DNA of 64,000 nucleotides from Norana najaformis. Lineage: Eukaryota; Annelida; Clitellata; Crassiclitellata; Hormogastridae. Below are positions 1 through 16,936 of this stretch, piece after piece. The notes beneath the pieces are model-generated. The model was given only the letters and a program-made list of their open reading frames with translations, ran no database searches and was not told the origin of the DNA. Every line of letters starts with the position of its first letter. Position 1 is the stretch's first letter. The translations under genes were made by a program, and so were the position numbers. The DNA lies in assembly GCA_964023275.1 (NCBI GenBank), contig OZ029918.1:38301477-38365476 (forward strand). Direction: 5' to 3'.

Positions 1-190
1 ACACACACAGACAAACAGACAATGATCTTGAGAGACACAGGCAGTGAGACTGGCACAGTGACTGAGACAGAGACAGACATGCAGACAGACAGACAGACAA
101 TAAGACAAAGAGACACAGGCAGTGAGACAGTCAAAGTGACTGAGACAGACAAACCGAGATGTGAGAGACATATACAGACAGACAGCGAAG
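1..190. repeat. CAGA-type microsatellite
   Basis: Imperfect CAGA/GACA tetranucleotide repeat with ACAC at the window edge, interrupted by GAGACTG-like units. The open frames across it are repeat artefacts. Confidence 0.85.
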
Positions 191-319
191 CAGGCATTTA
201 CAGGCAGCGTTGGCCGACTGCCCTTCGCCCAAGAAAGCGTGAATTATCTTCCAGCAGCCGGTGTGGTTCCAGATCTGTACCTGGCGAAGATGGTTCCCAC
301 TTTGACTTTTTACATAACA

Positions 320-435
320 TAAAAGAGATTACATACAGCCCATTCCAACGGGCAGCGGTGGTAAATGATCTCACCCGATTACTTCGTTGAAAAATGAACA
401 GGTTCGAGGCCATACGGTCGCTATATATTACAGGA
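320..435 (+). mobile_element. CATTTA-tailed retroposon fragment (family C)
   Basis: Partial copy of a family seen about ten times here. Its body reads 'cccattc.aacgggcagcggtggt..gatctcacccgatta..ttgaaaaatgaacagg' and it normally ends 'ggccatacggtcgctatag' followed by a TACATT-type tail. This copy ends at the TCGCTATA box. Confidence 0.6.
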
Positions 436-454
436 AAACGTGTTCTTCCCTTTT

Positions 455-670
455 CCCTTTTATCCCTCTTTCCGCTGCAATCGCAAACATCACCCACCGT
501 AGCTGCCACGCTGTCTCGCTGCCTGATTCTTGGATCTTGACCTGGAACCGAACCCTTTTCCCTATCGATTTTGTTTTGACTGGGCGCCTGTGAATAAGCT
601 GGTCCCCGTGAGGTGGCTTTCGTTGGGCGCTGTAGAAATCTCGTCATTAGGATTACGATTACATTTAAGT
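455..670 (+). mobile_element. 5'-truncated LINE tail, ATTACG-tailed (family A)
   Basis: One of about twenty copies that share the same 3' end (TTGGGCGCTGTAGAAATC followed by ATTACG units) but begin at different 5' points, the hallmark of target-primed LINE insertions. The body carries the recognisable run 'gaaccgaaccc..cctatcgattttgttttgact'. Orientation is taken from the tail. Confidence 0.65.
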
Positions 671-949
671 AAGTAAGTTTTCGCCGGGCCTCATTTGGCT
701 TCACACGGCGCTTAAGTGAATCACCACATCGACAGCGTAAGCAGGAAACCAGACTCCCAGCCACTGCTGAAGGGAACCAGACTACGATCCGGCGCAGCTG
801 TTGGCTGCTAATGACCATACGCGGGGCGCCTTCCACTGCTGCTTGGAACATGGTTCGGGCTTGACTCTGAGTATTCTCATTGTTGACATGTACGAATGCT
901 TGCATGCATCATGCATGAACCTGATTATTTCTATAGTGCCTTAAAGAAA

Positions 950-1445
950 AGCACAAAAGCGGAACATCCTTAAAATCTGGAAATCGCTCCATCCCTCCGT
1001 AATAAACTGCCGCCAAAATTACGACAATTATCTGACCCAATCATACGAAACTTACCAACACTTCACCCCTTGCAATCTCTGCGCAGGTCTTTCACTCAAA
1101 CTAAAACACTCCTCTTTCACAAATCCTGTCCTGATTCCTCTTCTTCCCTTATCTATCCTGCAGATCTAATTACGAACACTATTGAACGTAGTCGTCTGAC
1201 CACCTGTCTGCATGACTCTTGGATCTTGACCTAGAACCTTCTATCTCTTATCCCTCTTTCAGCTCCAATCCAAACATCACCCACCGTGTCTGCCACGTAT
1301 CTGTCTCTCTGCCTGACTCTTGGATCCTGGAGCAGAACCCTTCCTGCCTATCGAGTTTGTTTTGACTGAGCGCCTGTGAATAAGCTGGTCTCCGTGACAC
1401 TCATTGGCTCTCATTGTAGAAATCTCGGGATTATGATTACGATAC
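950..1445 (+). mobile_element. Longer family A LINE 3' end
   Basis: Extends the family A sequence upstream. Around 1085-1150 one frame resembles the C-terminal end of non-LTR reverse transcriptases (a serine/phenylalanine stretch followed by KTLLFHKSCP, like the usual FKxxLKTxLF ending). It then runs into the standard 3' end with GGCTCTCATTGTAGAAATC and ATTACGATACG. No intact reading frame remains. The 1190-1225 junction suggests an internal rearrangement. Confidence 0.5.
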
Positions 1446-2170
1446 GCTCACGACTTTACTCTCCCAACATGGCTCGCTGTCATTCTACATCGACACAGAG
1501 TATACTCCGAGTGAAGCCAGAACAGCAGTGGAAGTCTCCCACGTACACACAGTAGCACAAAATGGCCGTGGCTGTACACGAGTGTACGCCAGGTTTCGCG
1601 TGTCCACTCGAAACCGCCGTCAGCTCTTGATCGATACTAACCAGCAGCGCTCCGTGCGAGCGCCGGCGATGACCGCGGCTGTTCCAGGCTCTGCGCCGCC
1701 TCCACCTGCGTCTTCACCCATTCATCGCCTTCCCCAGACCCGCTTTCGTCAGCGAAACAGTCATCCAACGCGAATCCAAGCTAGATTGGGGTGAGACTGG
1801 TATCGTTTACACCATGGAGGTTGTTTTACACCGACGCAGAGGACCACCACTGCCCGTACGTGCACACCTACTTAGCCCAAGCCTCCAGCGCGTCTGCTAC
1901 TGAGTGGATATTACACCCTGCCCGGCTGCAGTCTTAGACGGAAGGGAGGCTACGATGCCAGGCGAGGATGATGATATCGTAGCGCCAGCCTCCGCTGAAG
2001 GCGTTAACTTTATAAAGCCCTATCCTTGCTCTACGGTCTGTTTCCCCAACGACCTAGATCCGAGCGGTTGTTGGCCGATTGGGAGCGCATGTTTTCCTTA
2101 AGTGCGCGGAAGATGCGATGGATCGACGCAGTTTTAGACGGGAAATCAGTGAGTACTTATGTGGTAAGTA
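1446..2170 (+). other. GC-richer unassigned stretch with a good splice donor
   Basis: About 700 bases that match none of the repeat families here and are richer in G, C and CpG than their surroundings. Short open frames occur but none shows a recognisable domain. The end holds two donor-like sites, TCA|GTGAGT near 2150 and TGTG|GTAAGT near 2163. It could be the promoter and untranslated first exon of the glycosyltransferase gene starting at 5891, but nothing in the sequence proves this. Confidence 0.3.
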
Positions 2171-2273
2171 CATGAATTGCACAACGTCAGCTAATATGTA
2201 TGGGTTACGTAGCTGTATCGTATGCGTACATGAGGGGTACTTAAAAGGCGCTATATTAAATGTATTGATACAG

Positions 2274-2475
2274 TCATACATACATACATACATACATACA
2301 TACATACATACATACGTACGTACATACATACATACATACATTATACATACATACATACATTATACATACATACATATAAATACAAACATACATATACATA
2401 CATACATGCATGCATACATACATACATACATACACACATACATACATATATACATATATACATACATGCATAATC
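2274..2475. repeat. CATA tetranucleotide array
   Basis: About 200 bases of (CATA)n with CGTA and TATA interruptions. It abuts the tail of a minus-strand family A copy at 2468-2680. Translations from either strand (YIHT, MYVC) are artefacts. Confidence 0.95.
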
Positions 2476-2680
2476 GTAATCCCGATATTTCTACAGCGCC
2501 CAACGAAAGCCACGTCACGGAGACCAGCTTATTCACAGGCGCTCATTCAAAACAAAAGCGATTGGCAAAAGGTTTCGGTTCCAGGTCAAGATCCAAGAGT
2601 CAGGCAGAGAGACAGCGTGGCGTCTACGGTGGGTGATGTTTGGGATTGGAACAAAGAGAGAGATTAGAGAAAGAAGAGGA
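2468..2680 (-). mobile_element. Family A LINE tail
   Basis: Minus-strand copy: reads from the ATTACG tail through TTTCTACAGCGCCCAACGAA, the GGCGCTCATTCAAAACAAAA segment, and the 'ggttccaggtcaagatccaagagtca' body, ending at a GAGAGAGATTAGAG purine stretch. Its 3' tail faces the CATA array. Confidence 0.65.
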
Positions 2681-2689
2681 GTACATACA

Positions 2690-3006
2690 TACATATACAT
2701 GTATACATCTGCACAGCCATACGTACATACAAACGTATATAAGTAGCAGTCATTACATACATACACGTAAGCGCATACATACATACATACATACATACAT
2801 AAAGGCGAAACATACCCGCGCACACACCACACACACACACAAACATGGCGATGCTACAGTGCAAGAGCGGATCGAGAGAACTAGACTAACCGTACCTTCA
2901 TTCGAATCCCTTTGCAAAGAACAAAGATATGGCATTATAATATATTCAGTACTTACTTACTTATTTACTTGCTCACTCACTCACACTACTTACTTACTTA
3001 TTTATT
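2690..3006. repeat. CATA, CA and TTAC microsatellites
   Basis: Degenerate CATA units (2690-2800), a CA run (2818-2842), then TTAC/TTAT units (2950-3006) separated by short unique sequence. Confidence 0.85.
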
Positions 3007-3257
3007 TATCTGGGACTCGCATTCCGACCATACTTGCCCCCTCCTCCCTTCCACTCAAACAGGAGGATCCATCCACGGAAGGCGTTGTCCCTTCCTAGGC
3101 CTACAGTATCTGTTTATCGTAGGCCTACACTAGGCCTATTCTATTGTTTTACAGTGTATTTGCTGAAACTTGCGCCTCGTGTGGCTGCAGTCAGCGAGTA
3201 ACTGTACACGGACAGCGCCCTTTTCTCGGCCTCGGTAGTACTACGGCGCTGTATAAA

Positions 3258-3511
3258 TTGTATTATTGTTGTTGTTATTGTTATTGTTGTTTTTGTTGTT
3301 GTTGTTTTGTTGTCGTCATCATCATCATTATCGTTATCATCATCGTCGTCGTCGTCATCTTCATTATCGTTATCATCATCATCGTCGTCGTCATCATCAT
3401 TATCGTTATCATCATCGTCGTCGTCGTCATCTTCATTATCGTTATCATCATCATCGTCGTCGTCATCATCATTATCGTTATCATCATCGTCATCATCATC
3501 ATCATCTTGGC
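3258..3511. repeat. Triplet array with 72-bp higher-order period
   Basis: TTG units followed by mixed ATC/GTC/TTC triplets. The pattern ATTATCGTTATC with intervening CGTCGTCGTC recurs with a period of 72 bases, so the array grew by duplicating a mixed block. All three frames stay open only because the units are triplets. Confidence 0.9.
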
Positions 3512-4079
3512 TTAGATCAAGACACTTTCGGGATAAGTTGGAGATTCAAACTAAGCACAATGTAAAATGTAAATGCACTCGTTTTTCATTTTTCTACAGC
3601 AGTCATATAGCCGCAGCCCTGCTCATTTTTCAATGCATTTTTGTGCTTCCTTAAACGCTGGCTTCCAAACATATTGCTGCTCTCTTGAATTCAAATGTGT
3701 TCTGTATCTTCCACCCAAGTTCCAAGTACCATGGTATCGCCGTTAACGAGCCATCTGTCGACGAGCAGACGTCCTGGTGACGTGAACTAAACTGTCGGGT
3801 GGCGCTGCTGTCCTAATGAGTGAGAACTGACTTCCGGTTTTCACGAACACTTCGGGAATAAGTTCAGAATTGACACAAGAAATCCATAACCACGACCCTC
3901 TTAACCCCTCTTAACCGATTCTTTCGGACGGAGCAGACGGACGAGAGTCAATCGATCTTCCAGATTTGGTTTGGAGAAATTGTGTTGCGTTTTTATGCTG
4001 CGCACGGAAGTCTGTAGAACTATCCGAGCGACTTCTTCTTCTGGTTTTTTTTGCCCCCCCCCCCCCCTCAGGCAGGTTC

Positions 4080-4640
4080 AAACGTCCGATGACGCCACTC
4101 CTCTCGGCGCTGAGCTTCTTCTTTCAGCCTGTTGTATCCGTCCGTCATCATCCAATTGAGCAACATCTATCGGGGTTTTTCTCTTGTCCTCCCTCCCCTC
4201 CATTCTGCCCTCAATTACGGTTCTCAAGAGTGAGTCCCCTCTCAGTATGTGATCAATCCATTTTCTCTGACGCCTCTTTATTGTAGCTATCGTAGATCTT
4301 TCTTCTCCAACTCTTTTCAGCAACTCGTTTTCTCGCTTCCTTATTGTAGCTATCATAGGTCTTTCTTTTCCAACACTTCAGCAACTCTTTTTCTCGCTTC
4401 CTTATTGTACCTATCACAGGTCTTTCTTCTCCAACTCTTTTCAGCAACTCTTTTTCTCGCTTCCTTATTGTACCTATCACAGGTCTTTCTTCTCCAGCTC
4501 TTTTCAGCAACTCTTTTTCTCGCTTCCTTATTGTACCTATCACAGGTCTTTCTTCTCCAACTCTTTTCAGCAACTCTTTCTGAGCGACTAAAACTGACAA
4601 TTTTACCTGAATATGTTTCGAGGAAATGTAATTGACGCTT
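4080..4640 (-). pseudogene. LINE reverse-transcriptase C-terminal remnant expanded as a 63-bp minisatellite
   Basis: On the minus strand the distal part translates to RKWIDHILRGDSLL and VIEGRMEG, the post-RT signature of non-LTR retrotransposons (compare RIWIGHVLRCYSLL in the remnant at 49835-50090). Just upstream, a 21-codon unit containing KELLKRVGEERPVIGTIRKR is repeated about five times at 63-bp spacing (about 4280-4580). The distal two units have lost the frame, and no RT catalytic region is left. A dead LINE fragment, not a host gene. Confidence 0.7.
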
Positions 4641-5296
4641 GCCCCATCTGTCAACGAGCGATTCCCATGAAACTGTACATGCCTCTACATCGTCGCTTTG
4701 TTTGCAATCATCGTAGATAAATATCAAATATGTATGTTCGTTATTTGGGTTGTATATTGCTTCCTTTACATATGGAAATAAATAAATTTATATTGTGGAT
4801 TTTGGGAATAGGTAAAGTTGAGAGGAGCTGCTGTTTGGAATTCCGGCGTCCGCGACATACAAGATAACGCTTTCGACTGCGATTTCCCATGGGATATCGA
4901 GCGGTTGATCGATTACTGATGGATGTAATAATTACGTAATATGAATTTTCACAGCCATAGTGCTAATGAAATGGCTTGTCACATTCTTATTCCTGTCTCG
5001 AGCCAGCTGAGTCGACAAGCACTGCGCTCTGCGACCGGTGGAGATCTTACAATCCCACGCTACCTTACGAAGGTTCGGGTACGCGGTGTATATGACCGTC
5101 ATGACGGCTGGGGCACCGTACTTTCTCGAGTATTGGACCGTCCTTCTAGAACAGTCTTCCTCTGAAAATTCGAACTCTTCCGCCCCAGACAACTTGATAA
5201 ACATTCTCGATTTATCAAACTGTTAGAGAGTCATGTTGCACACCTTCTCAGTATCATTGTTACATTACACGTAGCTTGCAAGGTGCTATAGGTAAT

Positions 5297-5484
5297 TTTA
5301 TTATTTCTGCATTTATTGAGCGCCACTATCTAATGAATGAGCATCAATCGATGGCGCTGAGCAATTGTGTGTGAAGGAATTGCTCAAAGTCTCTACACAG
5401 TAACCATCTCAACGGAGTAAGCTTGAACCCTTAAACTCCGTGTTACAAGCCGGGTACTCTAACCAATCGGCTACCGTGCTCCAC
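5297..5484 (-). mobile_element. tRNA-Thr-like SINE (family B)
   Basis: Reading the minus strand: a tRNA-related head (A-box-like TAGCCGATTGG, anticodon loop CTTGTAA equivalent to Thr-TGT, degraded B box), a body GAGCAA..CTTCAC..GCGCCATCGATTGATGC, then GTGGCGCTCAATAAATGCAGAAATAATA. No clear terminal duplication was identified. Confidence 0.7.
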
Positions 5485-5507
5485 TTGAGTACACAAATAC
5501 ATTCAGA

Positions 5508-5513
5508 GAGAGA

Positions 5514-5566
<53 letters not shown>

Positions 5567-5606
5567 AAGAGAGAAAGAGAGAGAGAGAAAGAGAGAGAGA
5601 GAGAGG
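5508..5606. repeat. GA dinucleotide array
   Basis: About 100 bases of GAGA with AAGA interruptions, upstream of the first coding exon of the glycosyltransferase gene. It could act as a GAGA-rich promoter-proximal tract, but that is inference. Confidence 0.9.
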
Positions 5607-5634
5607 CGAATAGAAGCTGGCAAGCTCAGCCGAT

Positions 5635-5816
5635 GGACATATGGCGTGTTAACAAATGTATTACTTACTTACTTACTTACGTGCTTACTTACTTACTTGC
5701 TTACTTACATTTTAAGTTGCGTGACATCAGATTACACGTGACTAAGCTGGTTCCCGCGACTCCGCTTTCGTTGGGCGCTGTAGAAATCTGGAGATTACGA
5801 TTACATTACGATTTCA
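5635..5816 (+). mobile_element. TTAC-tailed fragment and short family A tail ending in a splice acceptor
   Basis: 5635-5710 carries GGACATATGGCGTGTTAAC followed by TTAC units; the same end recurs at 59175-59217. 5735-5816 is a short family A 3' end (TTGGGCGCTGTAGAAATC plus ATTACG units). The retroposon tail continues as ACGATTTCAG, a usable 3' splice site directly in front of the leader of the 5891 gene. Confidence 0.5.
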
Positions 5817-5890
5817 GGCTGACGCTTTGGCATGAGGTCGTCCTCCTCGCGTGCTTCAGCGGCAGCTGGTGACGGTAGTCGTAGAAGAAG

Positions 5891-13210
<7,320 letters not shown>

Positions 13211-13736
13211 ACGGCTGACGTCAGTTGCCGAGATATGAAATATTTACCTGTTTCCGAATCAAAAAATTTCCAGCCTCTTCACGTCTCGCGTGTTTGGAGG
13301 AAATATTAAAATGGCGGCTATTGCCCACGCGCATCTGACGTCAGAAAATATCAAAATGGCGGCTGTTATAATAGCGAATCAATCGTTACACAAAAAGGCT
13401 GCTTAATTTATGTTATCGTATGTACTGTATTTCAGTACATAGGACCGTAAAACTAGCTTATTTGTAATGACAGGTGTGTGCGCCGTACAGCGTCTTAGGT
13501 CTCTAAGTTTCCCGTTATCGTTAAGGTCGTATGCGCCCTTGGCCCAAAACTGACATGTAGCGACGATCGTGATTGTGTTGAAGGTGATTGTGTTTTCAAC
13601 CTTTATCAACATCATAGACCTCTTCGGCATTATCTCCCAGTGTATGAAAACTACCGAAGGTCTTTTCCAGTCGGGTTCTCCGTTCATGTATATGTATGTA
13701 TGTATATAGGTTAGGAAAATGGCCGATTTACGCTAG

Positions 13737-13813
13737 TCGCATGTTCTGGTAACATCAAAGACGTAATAACTAGTCGCATGTTCTGGTAACATCAAAGACG
13801 TAATAACAAAGAG
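13737..13813. repeat. 38-bp tandem duplication
   Basis: Two identical copies of a segment starting CTAGTCGCATGTTCTGGTAA and ending GACGTAATAA, in the 3' flank of the glycosyltransferase gene. Identity suggests a recent duplication. Confidence 0.9.
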
Positions 13814-13981
13814 AAAGAACTAGAGAAATACATCCGGGACTTCCGTTTCCTATGTCGTATACTGTTTAAGTGATAGCTTGCCTTCTAAATATTGAAGTAG
13901 TAGTATCCATTGTACTGTTAACGACTATGGCTACCGCAGGGTCTTTGACGTCGACCTTATCTTTCTTATTTTCTTATTTTA

Positions 13982-13987
13982 AATAAA
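13982..13987 (+). terminator. Possible poly(A) signal for the glycosyltransferase gene
   Basis: AATAAA about 770 bases past the stop codon at 13208-13210, within TTTTAAATAAATATTGACTC. No closer AATAAA was noticed. A plausible 3' UTR end, not proven. Confidence 0.35.
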
Positions 13988-14138
13988 TATTGACTCAACA
14001 GACTCACATCTGTATATTGCAGCTGGAATGTATATTAGCACACGGTAGAAAGAAGACACCTGCTGTTTGGCTAAACAGAACAAGACTAAAATAACGTGGA
14101 ACACCTTTATCGCAACAGAGGGCGTGATAGGTCTAAAG

Positions 14139-14442
14139 CAGGGTTGTCCAACGTACGGCTTGCGGCCCATGATCCGGCCCTCCGAATGGATTCATCTGGC
14201 CCGCAGAGCCTTTCAAAAATATTGATTTTATGTCTAGAATTGTGAATTGCTTACCTGCTGATATATAGAATACTTGTAGAAGCAAAAGCAATGTCATTAC
14301 TACAAAAGAAAATCAGCAAAAATGTGATTAGGTGCTACAGATCTTAAGGTAGGCATATAAAATTATTGTTCGTTTTTATGCTTGGCGTTGTTTTAATTAT
14401 TGATGAAATTCTGCCTTCGCTCCAAAAGGTTGGCCACCCCCG
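14139..14442. mobile_element. Non-autonomous hAT-like element with 8-bp target duplication
   Basis: Begins CAGGGTTGTCCAAC and ends GTTGGCCACCCCCG; the ends are inverted copies matching at 11 of 14 positions. It is flanked by GTCTAAAG (14131-14138) and GCCTAAAG (14443-14450), an 8-bp direct repeat with one difference, as expected for hAT insertion. It also carries a CTTGCGGCCC segment near the left end. At 304 bp it encodes no transposase. Confidence 0.75.
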
Positions 14443-14489
14443 GCCTAAAGAATGCTAAAACGTTGCAGCTTTATAAATAAACAAGTAAA

Positions 14490-14695
14490 TATTGTAAATG
14501 TAAATGTAAGCTTACACATTGGCCCCACATGGTTTTATCTAGCGACTTGCCTTGACCCTGTTCATTAATTTTCAGTGAATTAATCGGGTGAAATCCTTCA
14601 CTACTACCGCCCGTTTGAATGGGCGTCACGCCATTTACGTGTAAGTACGGTATGGACCGTGCTAGCCAAGGTGCTAGCCCGAGATTCAAACCTCT
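14490..14695 (-). mobile_element. Family C retroposon
   Basis: Nearly full minus-strand copy: TAAATGTAAATG tail at the left, then AGCGACTTGCCTTGACCC, TTAATCGGGTGAAATCCTTC, CCCGTTTGAATGGGCG, and CTAGCCCGAGATTCAAA at the right. Confidence 0.65.
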
Positions 14696-14701
14696 TAAAT
14701 A

Positions 14702-14990
14702 TTGCTACTAATGAGAAGGAAATTACGCTTGTTTGGACATATATGCAGGATGGATGACAGTAGAAAAATAAAAAGCGTGATGATGGGAATTATGGACGGA
14801 AATGGGAGACGAGGAAGACCTAACAGGGAGTGGACAGATGATATAAGGGATTGGTGTAAGCAAGACTTGCACGCCTTGTTAAGAACAGCACAAGATCGGG
14901 AACAGTGGAGACAAGTGACAATGCATGCAGTGGACACCTATACGGGCTCTCGGCCCATGGATCATGATGATGATGATGAAATATTGCTAC
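14702..14990 (+). pseudogene. LINE reverse-transcriptase C-terminal remnant
   Basis: An open stretch translating to RRKLRLFGHICRMDDSRK, then GNGRRGRPNREWTDDIRDW and QDREQWRQVT: the typical end of a non-LTR retrotransposon polyprotein (RLRWFGHVxRM..RRGRPxxxWxDDI). It ends in an ATG/GAT repeat tail read as poly-Asp. No RT catalytic domain precedes it, so this is a 5'-truncated copy. Confidence 0.8.
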
Positions 14991-15064
14991 TACGGATAGG
15001 CTATGCGAAGCGGCATCATCACGTACAGAGGCACTTTGACGTAGATCTACGCTTTAACCAATAT

Positions 15065-15300
15065 AATCTAATCTAAAAACTTCTATAGCGCCATTATAGA
15101 GGCATCAGTCGATGGTTGCTGCTAAACAAAATCATTGTCCAGGCCAAAGTCCATGGTGAGTCCGGGTCGAAAAGCCAGAGAGGAGTCCAGAAGTCACAGA
15201 GACAGCCTTCGGAGGAAATGAGTTCAGGAAAAGATAAGTTTTCAGTCCAGATCTGAAAGCAGAAACAGACTTTGCCGAGCGAACATTTGCCGGAAGAGAG
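15065..15300 (-). mobile_element. ATTAG-tailed retroposon (family D)
   Basis: Minus-strand copy: TAATCTAATCTA tail at the left, then ACTTCTATAGCGCCATTATA, GGCATCAGTCGATGGTTGCT. The body right of 15160 differs from other copies, so the boundary is uncertain. Confidence 0.5.
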
Positions 15301-16725
15301 TTAATACAGCAATTATAGTTAATATAGTTAATATAGCTAACCCGGTTAGTAGACTGTCTCGCAGAGGCGTTTAAAAAGGCTCGTGATGGTGGCTAAGAAA
15401 TTTCGCTACAGTTGGCTGGCTTTTCCCGAAAGTGGGACAAAGAGAATTTAGAAGGCTTATTAGAAGTTTTATCAATAGGCCTGCATAGCGCTATGAACTA
15501 TAGACGGATGGATGGTCCTGTTCAATTCTGTCTGCATCTCCGAGTTTAATTAATTATTAATTAGGCCCCTATCTAAAAATGATTTAAATAGTTAATTGCC
15601 TAAAATTAATTCATTATTTAAAATATAACCATGTAAAAAGATAAATCTATAATTCTTAAATCCGAGGTCTAAATAATCTTTGAATATTGATAAATGTCTT
15701 GAGAAAATGAGAAAAATTATCGGGAGCGGCTACATCTGGCCAAGATTCTGCAGTGATACAGCGCCACGGCAGACAAAGACATTGAAACGCTGATTTGCAA
15801 TTGCAATCGTAATCTTGAGATTTCTACAGCGCCAAAAGAAAACTCGGTAGGCGTGTAAAATCAGGTTCAGTCCCTGGTCGATCTCCATGGATCAAGCAGG
15901 TAGACATTAAGACGCTTCAAACCGTCAAGATGTGTTGCAAGACTTTGGAAAGAGGTAGCAAGAATGTAATTTAAAATTAATCAATAAACAGCGTTCAAAA
16001 TTCCAAAATAGGCTAAATGTATTGCAAACTTAACGCTCTTTTCTTGTCGTCTGCCGCTGTTAACTTTTCAACGCCTCTACCTGTGGTAATAGGTATCTCA
16101 ATACTCGAGACACCATTGGTCGGCAGAGCTCACGTGACACATGCCCATATTTTCAGGTGCGACTAGCTTAGCTTTGTAGGTCGCTTCGAGTCGTCAAGGT
16201 GTGTTGACAAGTAAAATCGTTTTAGTTTCTTAACATCTTGTGCTTAAAATCGTAGTGTTTTGGACAGATCGGATGTACAACTTGTTTCTCACTCGTCTGT
16301 AAATGTAGAATTCGTGGATTTTTGAAGCTGTTTTGATTTCGAGGTATGTCGTCAAAGTATTTTGTAGCAACCCAAAGCGTTTACACGGAGGCCCTACTTT
16401 CCGTAAATTTAGTCGTATGGCGTAGGGTAATCATAATAAATAACAGGATTACATGATTTCTGTAGCGCCTGTAGAGTACAAATTAAAATCTGTTTGGAGT
16501 GTTGCAATCGGTGAACCGTTTGTCGCAGCTCTGCTAGGGCCATACCAAGGCGGCGCCGTGTAAGCTTTGAGTATGGGCTGGATTGCCGAGGAACGCGCAA
16601 CGCGTGTATTTAAGCCTACTTTGAAGGCCCCATTGTAATGTTCAGTCACTTAGTTGCTTACAACTTCTTTTCAGCGGTTTTCTTTCTGCTCGAGAACTTT
16701 CCTCGAGTGTTTCGTTTTGAGCAAC
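15301..16725. other. Upstream flank of the L1-family gene
   Basis: A/T-rich spacer with a short retroposon end near 15800-15840 (ATCTTGAGATTTCTACAGCG) and another TTTCTGTAGCGCC end at 16455-16475. The rest, including 16060-16400 with a CACGTG at 16131, shows no coding potential. It presumably contains promoter and untranslated first exons, but I see no motif that fixes them. Confidence 0.3.
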
Positions 16726-16936
16726 ATGATGAATTGGCGTCCAGGGTATGTTCTGCGCTGCATCCTTCTTCTGGTTGGATCTCAACTGACAGTCGCTCAG
16801 AATGCCTCGAGTACCCCTACCACTACCACTGCCAGTACCGTCATTTCTACCACTAACGTGATGAGTTCTACCACTTCAGGGCAGGCTGACCAGTCTTCTA
16901 CTTCGCCACCAGAGGTTGTGCCCTACGGTCGCAAAG
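16726..16936 (+). CDS. Nrg: Exon 1: signal peptide and mucin-like linker
   Basis: Codes for a short basic start, the hydrophobic CILLLVGSQLTVAQ core with likely cleavage after Ala-Gln, and then about 45 residues dominated by Thr and Ser (STPTTTTAST, ISTTNVMSSTT). Such a stretch before Ig1 is a probable O-glycosylated spacer. Ends in phase 1 at AAAG|GTAGCG. Confidence 0.8.

Noticed and set aside
2054..2864. Several overlapping frames on both strands (MYVC, YIHT repeats)
   Set aside because: They are translations of CATA microsatellites; the period equals the repeat and no domain is present.
3144..3654. Poly-Ser, poly-Val/Ile, poly-Met/Thr and poly-His frames
   Set aside because: Triplet repeat read in different frames; no start context or flanking coding signal.
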